From Erythrobacter sp. ANT-B3C2 (GTDB lineage Bacteria; Pseudomonadota; Alphaproteobacteria; Sphingomonadales; Sphingomonadaceae): a DNA stretch of 40,507 bases. Position numbers and translations under genes: made by a program. The stretch covers positions 1 through 40,507 of the forward strand of contig LXQI01000022.1 in assembly GCA_001683845.1 (NCBI GenBank), read 5' to 3'. Of this stretch, positions 18,961 through 27,708 are shown in pieces (position 1 is the first letter of the stretch; each line of letters starts with the position of its first letter). A model generated the notes under the pieces. The model searched no databases. It worked only from the letters and a program-made list of their open reading frames with translations, and had not been told where the DNA came from.

Positions 18961-19877
18961 TTCCAGACGCGGGTCACCGTCAGGCCGCGCTGCTCCAGCT
19001 TCTCCTGCACGCTGCCCTCGCCGGCAAGGTGCCCCGCGCCGACCGCCATGAACACCGTGCCGGGCGTGGCCATCCGCTGCTCGATCCACTCGGCCCAATT
19101 GGCATTGCGCTGGGTCAGCAGCCGTTCGTAGAGCACCGGATCGTCCAGTTCCTCGTTCAGCATAGTGGCGAGCCCGACGGCGTCGCCCTCCAACCATTCG
19201 GCCACCATGGCGTTGAGCATCGTCGCCGCCTCGGGCACCATCTCCACCGCTTCGTCGAGCAGTTTCAGTTGCGCCGCCATTGGCAGCGTGTCGAACAGCG
19301 CGATCTGCTCCTCGATGGTCTCCAGCGCACCCCGCTCCTTGCCCCCGGCCTTCGCGGTGAGCGCCATGTCCACCCCGCTCTCCGCCTCGTAGCCGGCTTG
19401 CAACAGGGGCAGCAGCGAGAGCGTCATGGCGGCGAACCACGGTTCCATCCGGTCGAGCGCCTCCAGCGGCAGGCCCAGAGTGGTCAGCGCCGCCTCGTAC
19501 TCGGCGCGATTCTCGGCGCTCATCAATCCGCGCAGGGTCTGCCCCTCGGGCAGCATGCCCGCTGCCATCAGGTTCTGCCCCTGCGCGGCCATCTCGGCGA
19601 TGTCGATCTCGGTCACCAGCTTGCCCGAGGAGTCAAAGGCGCGCTGCACCCGCTCGTCAAACCAGAGCGTGTCCGGCGGCAGGGCGTGGACGGTGCCGAA
19701 CAGGTAGATCGTGGTGTCCGCGTCCGCCACCCGCCACAGCCCGGGGCCGGGAATGGCGCCGGGCGGCGGGGTCTCCGCCCGGAGCGTCGGGGTTTCGCCC
19801 ATGGGCGCCGTGGCGGCACATCCGGCAAGGGCAAGGGCGAGCGCCGTGGCGGTCGCGGTCAGGAATCGGTTACGCAT
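18957..19877 (-). CDS. TraB/GumN family lipoprotein, first copy
   Basis: This 306-residue protein has a clear lipoprotein signal (LALALAGC, Cys 20), so it is probably anchored in the envelope. The TraB/GumN core shows FGTVHALPPDTLWF (about 60-73), an acidic ETIEEQIALFDTLP helix (about 185-198) and VGAGHLAGEGSVQ (about 279-291); the GTVH and GAGH histidines plus nearby glutamates match the proposed metal site of the Tiki/TraB clan. It sits 36 bases after the second membrane-protein gene and overlaps its own paralogue by four bases, as genes five and six of the XRE-led cluster. Confidence 0.88.
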   Translation of the reverse strand: MRNRFLTATATALALALAGCAATAPMGETPTLRAETPPPGAIPGPGLWRVADADTTIYLFGTVHALPPDTLWFDERVQRAFDSSGKLVTEIDIAEMAAQGQNLMAAGMLPEGQTLRGLMSAENRAEYEAALTTLGLPLEALDRMEPWFAAMTLSLLPLLQAGYEAESGVDMALTAKAGGKERGALETIEEQIALFDTLPMAAQLKLLDEAVEMVPEAATMLNAMVAEWLEGDAVGLATMLNEELDDPVLYERLLTQRNANWAEWIEQRMATPGTVFMAVGAGHLAGEGSVQEKLEQRGLTVTRVWK

Positions 19878-19913
19878 CAGGAGTTCCTTTACTTAAGAGT
19901 GCACGATGAAGGG

Positions 19914-20573
19914 TTAGCGAAAGCGGCACCAGAGCCAGCCGGCGCACCACACCAGCGTCACGGCGCAGAAGGTCAGCATGTGGTCCGGCTCGGGCAGGAA
20001 GCCGCCGCGCCAGCCCAGCCACCAGGCGGGGGTGGTGAAAAAGTACAGGTGGAGCCCGGTCAGCCCGCCCAGATTGTAGGCGCGCAACTCGTGCTCATCC
20101 ACGGTGCGCATCCACCACCAGGTGAACGCCGGCACTGCCACCAGCCATATCGCAATGACGAGCGCCGCAACCCAGCCGGGGAGCGGTTCGTTCGAGAAGG
20201 CGGCAAAGGGTTGCTCGCTGCCGAACGTGCCCGCTGCCAACAGCAAGCCCAGTCCAGCGCCGAGCGCACATGACCAGAGCATGATCCGGTTGACCTTGCG
20301 AGAGCGCTCGCTCGGGTCCTCTTGCCGGGCCGCGCGGTGCAGCCGATAGGTGGCGAATAGCGCCACCCCCCCTACCAGCAGCGCGCCCGCCAGCAGCGCG
20401 AACGTCGCCGACTCGAACCCGTCCTCCAGCCCGGCCACTACGATCCCCGTTACGGCGCCCAATGCGGCCATGGCGACTATCAGAGCACCAAGCCCGATCA
20501 GCAGCCGCCACAGCGGCGAGCGAGGCGATTCCTCGGCCGCGACATTGTTCCCATTGGTAGTGGTCGTCATCAT
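19914..20573 (-). CDS. Five-helix membrane protein of the XRE/TraB cluster
   Basis: This 219-residue protein has five predicted membrane segments: two in the N-terminal half (LIGLGALIVAMAALGAVTG; FALLAGALLVGGVALFAT), one near residue 110 (LWSCALGAGLGLLLAAG), WVAALVIAIWLVAVPAFTWWW, and a Trp/Cys-rich C-terminal one. I do not recognise the family. The polar loop DEHELRAYNLGG (about 168-179) resembles the LDEYELAVRHR loop of the first protein of the cluster, so the two may be distant relatives. The start at 20573 has GGAG eight bases upstream and follows the small protein by 25 bases. Confidence 0.72.
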   Translation of the reverse strand: MMTTTTNGNNVAAEESPRSPLWRLLIGLGALIVAMAALGAVTGIVVAGLEDGFESATFALLAGALLVGGVALFATYRLHRAARQEDPSERSRKVNRIMLWSCALGAGLGLLLAAGTFGSEQPFAAFSNEPLPGWVAALVIAIWLVAVPAFTWWWMRTVDEHELRAYNLGGLTGLHLYFFTTPAWWLGWRGGFLPEPDHMLTFCAVTLVWCAGWLWCRFR

Positions 20574-20598
20574 GCGAGAGGCTCCTTGCATGGGCCGC

Positions 20599-20811
20599 TC
20601 AGGCCAGGGGTGGGAACAGGCCGAGCGAGACAGGGGCGTACACCGCCGCCGGCGCAAACCCGCCGCCGCCCGTCGCTCCGCCCGGCAGCGACAAGCTCGG
20701 TACGGCACCGGTCTGCGCGCCGAGGATTGCGCCACCCGCCAGCGCCGCTGCGAACAGCGCAAGTGCGGCGAGGCGGCGGCGGGGACGGGGGCGTTCAGGC
20801 TTGCTGGTCAT
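20599..20811 (-). CDS. Small one-helix membrane protein of the XRE/TraB cluster
   Basis: This 70-residue protein has a strongly basic N-terminus (MTSKPERPRPRRR), one hydrophobic helix (LAALALFAAALAGGAILGA, about 14-32) and a Gly/Pro/Ala-rich tail, and so is predicted to cross the inner membrane once with the tail outside. No family is recognised. Its start overlaps the end of the XRE gene by 17 bases, which argues for a real co-translated gene. The role is unknown; it could be a small partner of the two larger membrane proteins. Confidence 0.6.
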   Translation of the reverse strand: MTSKPERPRPRRRLAALALFAAALAGGAILGAQTGAVPSLSLPGGATGGGGFAPAAVYAPVSLGLFPPLA

Positions 20812-20992
20812 CGAAAATCTCCTCGATCGGCTGCTCGAACAGCCGCGCAATGCGAAAGGCGAGCGGCAGCGAAGGATCGTGCTTGCCGGTCTCGATGGCG
20901 TTCACCGCCTGGCGCGAAACGTCGAGATTCATCGCCAACTCGGCCTGGCTCCAGTTGCGCTCCGCGCGCAGCACCTTGAGCCGATTGTTCAT
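20795..20992 (-). CDS. Short XRE (Cro/CI-type) transcriptional regulator
   Basis: This 65-residue protein is a single helix-turn-helix domain of the HTH_3 type: LKVLRAERNWSQAELA, then VSRQAVNAIETGKHDPSLPLAFRIARLF. It ends in the EEIF motif common in the small YgzD-like regulators that lie beside membrane-protein genes. It has no separate ligand domain. Its ATG overlaps the stop of the first membrane-protein gene as ATGA. The two identical palindromes at 21507-21569, overlapping the operon promoter, are the obvious candidate operators, which would make it an autorepressor. Confidence 0.9.
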   Translation of the reverse strand: MNNRLKVLRAERNWSQAELAMNLDVSRQAVNAIETGKHDPSLPLAFRIARLFEQPIEEIFDDQQA

Positions 20993-21471
20993 TCACCTTG
21001 CAGCCCCGCCGCATCGCGGCTCCAGGCCAGCAGTGTGGCCGGGATCAGCGTGGCGTACAGCAGCGCCCCCCAGAACAGCGCATTGAACGCATCGAAGCCG
21101 CGCGGCAGCCACCAGCCCGCGTCCCTAGCCATGCCCGCATAGATCAGTGCCAGCAGCACCATCCCGGTGAACACCCCATAGGCGGCGCTCAGCGTCCGGT
21201 GGCGCACCGCCAGCTCATATTCGTCGAGCCCGGCGGCCTCGTCGGCAACGATCCGCTGAACTTGCGAGGTCAGGATTGGCAACGCGGCGATGAGCGCCGC
21301 CACGATGAGGGCATAACCCCCCAGCTGCAACGCCGCCGAATCATCAGGCGAAAGCGCCTTCAGCAGCGCGCCCGCCGGATAGAGCACCAGCGCGAGCCCC
21401 GTTAGTGTCCGCAGCGCGGCAAGCGAAAGCGGGCGGGCTCCCGGACCGGAAGATGAGCGGTAGAACAGCAT
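20989..21471 (-). CDS. Four-helix membrane protein, first gene of the XRE/TraB cluster
   Basis: This 160-residue protein has four hydrophobic segments (about 20-38, 50-70, 95-115 and 130-150) and a cytosolic-type loop with LDEYELAVRHRTLSAAYG (about 80-97). Short XRE regulators of this type are often encoded with such small multi-pass proteins in which a D-E/R-rich loop precedes a helix, but no specific family can be named. The ATG at 21471 is well supported: AGGAGG lies seven bases upstream. It is the first gene after the twin operators. Confidence 0.78.
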   Translation of the reverse strand: MLFYRSSSGPGARPLSLAALRTLTGLALVLYPAGALLKALSPDDSAALQLGGYALIVAALIAALPILTSQVQRIVADEAAGLDEYELAVRHRTLSAAYGVFTGMVLLALIYAGMARDAGWWLPRGFDAFNALFWGALLYATLIPATLLAWSRDAAGLQGE

Positions 21472-21506
21472 GGCCGGGCCTCCTGAATGTCGAGCCAACC
21501 TGACCA

Positions 21507-21528
21507 GATGTCATGTTGTGCTGACATC
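21507..21528. promoter_or_regulatory. Operator-like palindrome O1
   Basis: A perfect 7-bp inverted repeat, GATGTCA (21507-21513) and TGACATC (21522-21528), with an 8-base spacer, lies 36 bases upstream of the operon start, between the likely -10 box and the gene. The same arms and the same spacer length recur in O2. Confidence 0.8.
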
Positions 21529-21555
21529 CTTGCCGACTCGCAGCCCTGATGTCAA
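21526..21555 (-). promoter_or_regulatory. Promoter of the XRE/TraB cluster
   Basis: On the minus strand a perfect TTGACA (21550-21555) is followed after 17-18 bases by CAAGGA/AAGGAT (21526-21532), a weak -10. The -35 lies inside operator O2 and the -10 touches O1, so a protein bound at both would block RNA polymerase. Confidence 0.55.
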
Positions 21556-21569
21556 GTACCCCTGACATC
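21548..21569. promoter_or_regulatory. Operator-like palindrome O2
   Basis: GATGTCA (21548-21554) and TGACATC (21563-21569) with an 8-base spacer form the second copy of the same operator, 41 bases from O1. Its left arm contains the -35 hexamer of the minus-strand promoter. A further half-site, TGTCAGG, begins at 21571. Confidence 0.8.
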
Positions 21570-21601
21570 GTGTCAGGTCTTCCTGCCAAGCGGTGCGACG
21601 C

Positions 21602-21622
21602 GGGGCGCCATTGACGCGCCCC
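21602..21622 (+). promoter_or_regulatory. Hairpin in the glyQ leader
   Basis: GGGGCGC (21602-21608) and GCGCCCC (21616-21622) form a perfect 7-bp stem with a 7-base loop, 24 bases before the glyQ start. No T run follows. It may be a leader structure that affects glyQS translation, or chance in G/C-rich DNA. It does not resemble a T-box. Confidence 0.3.
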
Positions 21623-21646
21623 ACTGCATTCGCCAATGCCGCCGCC

Positions 21647-22561
21647 ATGGCGATGCAACCGCCCCTCCGCGACCCGGCACGCAGCTTCCAGGACATGATC
21701 CTGGCGCTGCACGATTACTGGAGCGCGCAGGGCTGCCTGATCCTCCAGCCGTACGACATGCGCATGGGCGCGGGCACCTTCCACACCGCCACCACCCTGC
21801 GCGCGCTCGGCCCGGAGCCGTGGAACGCCGCCTTCGTCCAGCCCTGCCGCCGCCCGACCGATGGCCGCTACGGCGAGAACCCCAACCGCCTCCAGCATTA
21901 CTACCAGTACCAGGTCATCCTGAAGCCGAGCCCACCCGACCTGCAGGAACTGTACCTGCGCAGCCTGGAGGTGATCGGCATCGATCCGCTGAAGCACGAC
22001 ATCCGCTTCGTGGAAGACGATTGGGAAAGCCCCACGCTGGGCGCCTGGGGGCTGGGCTGGGAGGTCTGGTGTGATGGGATGGAGGTGACGCAGTTCACCT
22101 ATTTCCAGCAGATGGGCGGGTTCGATTGCAAGCCGGTCGCGGGCGAACTGACCTACGGCCTCGAACGCCTCGCCATGTACATTCAGGGCGTCGACAACGT
22201 CTACGATCTGGACTTCAACGGCCGCGGCGTAAGTTACGGCGACGTCTTCCTCGAAAACGAACGCCAGATGTCCAGGTGGAACTTCGAGGTGGCCGACACC
22301 GAGGCCCTGTTCGAGCTGTTCAACAAGGCCGAGACCGAATGCCGAAACGCGCTCGACAATGATGTGCCGATCGCGGCCTACGAGCAGGCGGTGGAGGCCA
22401 GCCATCTGTTCAACCTGCTGCAGGCGCGCGGCGTGATCAGCGTGCAGGAGCGCGCCAGCTACATGGCCCGCGTGCGCGATCTCGCCCGCGGCTCTTGCGA
22501 GGCGCACATGGCCCGCGAAGCCCCCCGCTGGGCCGAACGCTTCCCGGAGTGGTCCCAATGA
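21647..22561 (+). CDS. glyQ: Glycyl-tRNA synthetase, alpha subunit
   Basis: This 304-residue protein carries the class II catalytic core of the bacterial alpha2beta2 glycyl-tRNA synthetase. Conserved segments include [38 protein letters not shown], the motif 2 region [21 protein letters not shown], and [22 protein letters not shown]. The ATG at 21647 gives the normal length; an upstream frame extension to 21593 is less likely. The stop overlaps the glyS start as ATGA, so the two subunits are coupled. The start region faces the XRE/TraB promoter, so the operators could touch its regulation too. Confidence 0.96.
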   Translation: MAMQPPLRDPARSFQDMILALHDYWSAQGCLILQPYDMRMGAGTFHTATTLRALGPEPWNAAFVQPCRRPTDGRYGENPNRLQHYYQYQVILKPSPPDLQELYLRSLEVIGIDPLKHDIRFVEDDWESPTLGAWGLGWEVWCDGMEVTQFTYFQQMGGFDCKPVAGELTYGLERLAMYIQGVDNVYDLDFNGRGVSYGDVFLENERQMSRWNFEVADTEALFELFNKAETECRNALDNDVPIAAYEQAVEASHLFNLLQARGVISVQERASYMARVRDLARGSCEAHMAREAPRWAERFPEWSQ

Positions 22562-24741
22562 CCCCCGACGCGAGCAGCTTCCTGCTTGAACTGCGCTGCG
22601 AGGAGATCCCCGCGCGGATGCAGGCCGGCGCGCGCGCCGATCTCGAGCGGCTGTTCCGTCAGCAGATGCAGGCCGCCGGGGTAGGCAGCGGCGCCATCAC
22701 CGTCTGGTCCACGCCCCGCCGCCTCGCGCTGATCGCCCAAGGCATGCCTGAAAGCACCGAGGCCGTGCGCGAGGAGACCAAGGGCCCGCGCAGCTCCGCA
22801 CCGCCGCAGGCACTTGAAGGCTTCCTGCGCAAGACCGGCCTCGCCCGCGAACAGCTGGAGGACCGCGACGGCGTGTTCTTCGCCGTGGTCGAGAAGCCGG
22901 GCAGGGCAGTGCGCGCCGTGCTGGCCGATGCCATCCCGGCGATCATCCGCGCCTTTCCCTGGCCCAAGTCGATGCGTTGGGGCGCCGCCTCGCTCAGCAC
23001 CGAGAGTATCCGCTGGGTGCGCCCGCTCTCCGGCATCGTCGCGATCCTGGGCGAGGAGCTGGTCAAGTTCGACGTGGGCGGCGTGCCCTCGGGCGTCGCC
23101 ACCGTGGGCCACCGCTTCCACCACCCGGGCGCGATCAACATCGACGGCGCGCATGATTACGCCGCTAAGCTGCGCGCCTGCCATGTCATTGTGGACCACG
23201 CGGAGCGCGAGGCGCTGATCCGCGACGGTGCCGCCAAGGCCGCCGCCGAGGCGGGCCTGTCGCTGGTGGCGGACGAGGGGCTGGTGGTGGAGAATGCCGG
23301 CCTCACCGAGTGGCCGGTGCCGCTGCTCGGCCGCTTTGACCCCACCTTCCTCGAAGTGCCGCCGGAGGTGATCCAGCTCACCGCCCGCACCAACCAGAAA
23401 TACTTCGTGTGCGAGGAGGAAGGCCCGCTGGCCAACGCGTTCATCTGCACCGCCAATATCGAGCCGAAGGACGGCGGCGCCGCCATCGTCGACGGCAACC
23501 GCATGGTCCTCGCCGCCCGCCTGTCCGACGCCCGCTTCTTCTGGGAGCAGGACCGCAAGAAAACCCTCGCCGAACACGCCGCCAGGCTGGAGCGCATCAC
23601 CTTCCACGAAAAGCTCGGCACCGTGGCGGACAAGGTCGAGCGGGTGGCGAAGCTCGCCCGCTGGTTGGTGGAGGAAGGCATCGTCAAGGGCGCCGATCCT
23701 GCTCATGCCGAACAGGCCGCGAAGCTGTGCAAGGCCGATCTCGTCACCGAAATGGTCGGCGAGTTCCCCGAACTGCAAGGCCTGATGGGCGGCTACTACG
23801 CCCGCGCCGAAGGCCTGCCGGATGCAGTGGCTGACGCTATCCGCGACCATTACAAGCCCGTGGGGCAGGGCGACGAAGTCCCTACCGCCCCCGTGACGGT
23901 GGCGGTGAGTTTGGCGGACAAGCTGGACACGCTGGTTGGCTTTTTTGCCAACGATGAGAAGCCGACTGGCTCAAAGGATCCTTTTGCTCTCCGCCGACAA
24001 ACCTTGGGGATAATCGCTCTCATTGTACACAACGCGCTGCGTATGCCGCTCGGCCGGATTATTGGTCGGCACGACTTCCTCGTAACCTATTCGGCTTATA
24101 ACGCAGGTCAGGCACTCGGAACGGGTGCTCTTAATGAGCTCTACACCTTCTTCGCCGACCGCCTCAAGGTTCAGCAGCGGGAGGCCGGCGTCCGCCACGA
24201 TCTGATCGACGCCGTGTTCTCTCTCGGGAACGAAGATGATCTCGTGCGGCTTTTAGCCCGGGTGAACGCCCTGCAAAACTTCATCGCCACGCCGGATGGC
24301 GCGAACCTCCTCGCCGCCTACAAGCGCGCCGCCAACATTCTCAAGAAGGAAGACTGGCACGGCACCGAAGGCCAGATCGCACAGACCGGCGAGGAAGACC
24401 CGCTCGCCTTGGTCGACGATCCGGACCTGAAGGCGGTGATCGACGCCAAGATGGCCCAGCGCCACTCCGGCCAGCACGCCTACACCCCCGAACCCGCGGA
24501 AATCGCCCTGGCCGATTCGCTGGATAAGGCCGAACCGCGCGCCGCCGCCGCCGTCGCCGCCGAGGATTTCGAGGGCGCGATGGCCGCGCTGGCCACCCTG
24601 CGCGCGCCCATCGACTGCTTCTTCGAGGAAGTCATTGTAAACGACCCGGATCAGGACAAACGCGCAGCCCGGCTTGACCTGCTTGCGCGGTTCCGCGCTG
24701 CTGTGCACAACGTGGCCGACTTCTCGCAGATCGAGGGGTAG
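22558..24741 (+). CDS. glyS: Glycyl-tRNA synthetase, beta subunit
   Basis: This 727-residue protein binds tRNA-Gly for the GlyQ subunit. It shows the N-terminal [22 protein letters not shown]-like [33 protein letters not shown], the HD-like [11 protein letters not shown] region and the conserved [27 protein letters not shown] (about 450-475). A DALR-type anticodon-binding end follows. Codon use changes abruptly at about 23,880-24,260 (residues about 441-567): TTT, CTT, TTA, ATT, ATA, GGT and GCT appear, in contrast to the G/C-ending codons before and after, yet the reading frame and protein motifs stay intact. This looks like a replaced segment from a lower-GC relative. Confidence 0.95.
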   Translation: MTPDASSFLLELRCEEIPARMQAGARADLERLFRQQMQAAGVGSGAITVWSTPRRLALIAQGMPESTEAVREETKGPRSSAPPQALEGFLRKTGLAREQLEDRDGVFFAVVEKPGRAVRAVLADAIPAIIRAFPWPKSMRWGAASLSTESIRWVRPLSGIVAILGEELVKFDVGGVPSGVATVGHRFHHPGAINIDGAHDYAAKLRACHVIVDHAEREALIRDGAAKAAAEAGLSLVADEGLVVENAGLTEWPVPLLGRFDPTFLEVPPEVIQLTARTNQKYFVCEEEGPLANAFICTANIEPKDGGAAIVDGNRMVLAARLSDARFFWEQDRKKTLAEHAARLERITFHEKLGTVADKVERVAKLARWLVEEGIVKGADPAHAEQAAKLCKADLVTEMVGEFPELQGLMGGYYARAEGLPDAVADAIRDHYKPVGQGDEVPTAPVTVAVSLADKLDTLVGFFANDEKPTGSKDPFALRRQTLGIIALIVHNALRMPLGRIIGRHDFLVTYSAYNAGQALGTGALNELYTFFADRLKVQQREAGVRHDLIDAVFSLGNEDDLVRLLARVNALQNFIATPDGANLLAAYKRAANILKKEDWHGTEGQIAQTGEEDPLALVDDPDLKAVIDAKMAQRHSGQHAYTPEPAEIALADSLDKAEPRAAAAVAAEDFEGAMAALATLRAPIDCFFEEVIVNDPDQDKRAARLDLLARFRAAVHNVADFSQIEG

Positions 24742-24762
24742 TCGAGAGGGGCTCAGCGCACG

Positions 24763-27492
24763 ATGATCGCGGACCAGGATATCGCCGGCGCGGCACACGC
24801 CGGCAACGCGGGCGCCAACGCGGGCCACCTTCGCACCGTCTACACCTTTGGCGGCGGCGTCGCTCACGACGATCCGCGCACGCGAGATAAAACCATCACC
24901 GGCGGCAAGGGTGCCAACCTCGCCGAAATGGCCACGATCGGCCTGCCTGTGCCCCCCGGCTTCACCATCACCACCGAAGAATCCGTGCGCTACCTGCAGG
25001 AAGGCGCGGATTTCTCAGCCGAACTGCGCGCCGCCGTGGCCGAGGCGCTGACCCATATTGAGCGCACCGTGGGCAAAAGTTTCGGCGATCCCGGCGATCC
25101 GCTGCTTGTCTCCGTCCGCTCGGGCGCGCGCGTCTCGATGCCCGGGATGATGGACACCGTCCTCAATCTCGGGCTCAACGACGAGACGGTGCAGGGCCTC
25201 GCCGCCACCAGCGGCGACGAGCGATTCGCGTGGGATAGCTACCGCCGCTTCGTGCAGATGTATTCGGACGTGGTGCTCGGCCTCGATCACGGCCTGTTCG
25301 AGGAAGCGCTCGAATTCGCCAAGGAAGAGAACGGCTATTACGCCGATACCGAGATGAGCGCCGAAGACTGGCGTACCCTCGTGGCTGAATACACCGCCAT
25401 CGTCGAGCGCGAGCAGGGCGCCCCGTTCCCGCAGGACGTGTACGAACAGCTGTGGGGCGCCATCGCCGCCGTGTTCGACAGCTGGGATTCGGACCGCGCC
25501 AAGGTCTACCGCCGCTTGAACGACATTCCCGGAGGCTGGGGCACCGCGGTCAACGTGCAGGCGATGGTGTTCGGCAACATGGGCGAAACCAGCGCCACCG
25601 GCGTCGCCTTCACCCGCGATCCCGCCACCGGCGAAAAGGTCTATTACGGCGAATATCTGGTCAATGCGCAGGGCGAGGACGTGGTCGCCGGCATCCGCAC
25701 CCCGCAATATCTCACCCGCGCCGCCCGCGAGGCCGCCGGGGCCGAGCCCGCCTCGATGGAAGAGGCGCTCCCCGCCGCGTACCAGGAACTCGCCGCCGTG
25801 TTCGATCTGCTCGAGCGGCACTACCGCGACATGCAGGATATCGAGTTCACCGTGCAGCAGGGCAAGCTGTGGATGCTGCAGACCCGCTCGGGCAAGCGCA
25901 CCGCCAAAGCCGCGCTGAAGATGGCGGTGGACATGGTGGCCGAGGGATTGATCGATGAGCGCGAGGCCGTGCTGCGGGTGGATCCGATGGCGCTCGACCA
26001 GCTGCTGCACCCCACGCTCGATCCCACCGCCCCGCGTGACGTGATGACCCGCGGCCTGCCCGCCAGTCCGGGCGCCGCATCGGGCCGCATCGTGCTCGAC
26101 GCCGATACCGCCGAAAGCTGGTCCGCCCGCGGCGAAAAGGTGATCCTAGTCCGCGTCGAAACCAGCCCGGAAGACATTCATGGCATGCACGCCGCGCAAG
26201 GCGTGCTCACCGCGCGCGGCGGCATGACCAGCCACGCCGCAGTGGTCGCGCGCGGCATGGGCCGCCCCTGCGTCTCGGGTGCCTCGGCCGTCTCGATCGA
26301 TCTCAAGGCCCGCACCCTGCACATCGCCGGCCGCGATCTGGCGGAGGGCGACACGATCACCCTCGATGGCGCCCGGGGCGAGGTGATCGCCGGCCAGGTG
26401 CCCACCATCGAGCCGCAGCTGGATGGCGATTTCGGCATCCTGATGGAATGGGCCGATCGCCACCGCCGCCTCAAGGTGCGCACCAACGCCGAAACGCCGG
26501 TGGATTGCCGCATGGCCCGCCAGTTCGGCGCCGAGGGCATTGGCCTCTGCCGCACGGAGCACATGTTCTTCGATACCGGACGGATCAGCGCGGTGCGCCA
26601 GATGATCCTGGCCGAGGACGAGGCCGGCCGCCGCGCCGCGCTGGAAAAACTGCTGCCCGAACAGCGTGCCGATTTCACCGCCATCTTCACCACCATGGCG
26701 GGCCTGCCCTGCACGATCCGCCTGCTCGATCCGCCACTGCACGAGTTCATGCCGCACGGCGAGGCGGAGTTCGCGGATCTGGCCGAGACCATCGGCGTCA
26801 GCCCCGATCACCTACGCCGCCGCGCCAACGAGCTGCACGAATTCAACCCCATGCTCGGCCATCGCGGTTGCCGCCTGGGCATCACCTACCCCGAAATTTA
26901 TGAGATGCAGGCCCGCGCCATCTTCGAGGCCGCCTGCGACGTCACCGCGCAGGGCGGAGATCCTGTCGTCCCAGAGGTTATGATCCCGCTCGTCGCCACC
27001 CGCCGCGAGCTGGCAATCCTCCGCAAGCTGGTGGACGAGACCGCCGCGCAGGTATTCGCGGAAAAGGAGCGCACGCTCGATTACCTCGTCGGCACGATGA
27101 TCGAACTGCCCCGCGCCGCGCTGATGGCGGGAGAGATCGCCGAGGAGGCCCGGTTCTTCTCCTTCGGCACCAACGATCTCACGCAAACCGTACTCGGCGT
27201 CAGCCGCGACGATGCCGCGCGCTTCCTCTCGGTCTATGTCGAAAAGGGCATCTACCCGCGCGATCCCTTCGTCAGTCTCGATATCGAAGGGGTGGGCCAG
27301 ATGATCGCGCTCGCGGCCGAGCGCGGCCGCGCCGCCCGGCCCGATCTTAAACTGGGTATCTGCGGCGAACATGGCGGCGATCCGGCCAGCATCGCCTTCT
27401 GCGCCGCGCTCGGCCTCGATTACGTCAGCGCCTCACCCTACCGCGTCCCCATCGCCCGCCTCGCCGCCGCCCAGGCCGCATTGCGGGGCTGA
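24763..27492 (+). CDS. ppdK: Pyruvate, phosphate dikinase
   Basis: This 909-residue enzyme interconverts pyruvate and phosphoenolpyruvate with ATP and phosphate, in gluconeogenesis or glycolysis. The order is: N-terminal ATP-grasp domain (TFGGGVAHDDPRTRDKTITGGKGANLAEM; VSVRSGARVSMPGMMDTVLNLG), the central swivelling domain with phospho-histidine at about 491 (GGMTSHAAVVARGMGRPCV), and the C-terminal PEP/pyruvate barrel (EGIGLCRTEHMFF; LGICGEHGGDP with the acid/base cysteine). It is about 35 residues longer than the clostridial enzyme at the N-terminus, where the first 22 residues are Ala/Gly/Asn-rich. It follows glyS by 21 bases. Confidence 0.96.
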   Translation: MIADQDIAGAAHAGNAGANAGHLRTVYTFGGGVAHDDPRTRDKTITGGKGANLAEMATIGLPVPPGFTITTEESVRYLQEGADFSAELRAAVAEALTHIERTVGKSFGDPGDPLLVSVRSGARVSMPGMMDTVLNLGLNDETVQGLAATSGDERFAWDSYRRFVQMYSDVVLGLDHGLFEEALEFAKEENGYYADTEMSAEDWRTLVAEYTAIVEREQGAPFPQDVYEQLWGAIAAVFDSWDSDRAKVYRRLNDIPGGWGTAVNVQAMVFGNMGETSATGVAFTRDPATGEKVYYGEYLVNAQGEDVVAGIRTPQYLTRAAREAAGAEPASMEEALPAAYQELAAVFDLLERHYRDMQDIEFTVQQGKLWMLQTRSGKRTAKAALKMAVDMVAEGLIDEREAVLRVDPMALDQLLHPTLDPTAPRDVMTRGLPASPGAASGRIVLDADTAESWSARGEKVILVRVETSPEDIHGMHAAQGVLTARGGMTSHAAVVARGMGRPCVSGASAVSIDLKARTLHIAGRDLAEGDTITLDGARGEVIAGQVPTIEPQLDGDFGILMEWADRHRRLKVRTNAETPVDCRMARQFGAEGIGLCRTEHMFFDTGRISAVRQMILAEDEAGRRAALEKLLPEQRADFTAIFTTMAGLPCTIRLLDPPLHEFMPHGEAEFADLAETIGVSPDHLRRRANELHEFNPMLGHRGCRLGITYPEIYEMQARAIFEAACDVTAQGGDPVVPEVMIPLVATRRELAILRKLVDETAAQVFAEKERTLDYLVGTMIELPRAALMAGEIAEEARFFSFGTNDLTQTVLGVSRDDAARFLSVYVEKGIYPRDPFVSLDIEGVGQMIALAAERGRAARPDLKLGICGEHGGDPASIAFCAALGLDYVSASPYRVPIARLAAAQAALRG

Positions 27493-27708
27493 GGCGAGAA
27501 CGCAACCAGCCGATCTCCCACGCGAGCCCGGCAAATGCTCCGAAAGGAAGGCCTAGGCAGGCGAATAGCGAAGAAAGGGTGGGTAGCGGAAGGGCAGCTT
27601 CTACCCCCTCAGCCTTGTCGGTGAGTTCCACTTCTGACAGTTCAAGCCTCGGCAGACACGCCCTCATCAGTCCGGCAAGTCGAGGGTCCAAAGGGAGCGG
27701 AACACCGC

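Noticed and set aside
18961..19440. N-terminal extension of the second TraB/GumN gene
   Set aside because: The extension is out of frame with the real upstream paralogue and gives Gly/Arg-rich nonsense; the GTG at 18960 with GTGA overlap is the sensible start.
21602..21622. T-box or intrinsic terminator controlling glyQS
   Set aside because: There is only one short hairpin without a T run or a T-box sequence; T-boxes are also largely a Firmicutes/Actinobacteria feature.
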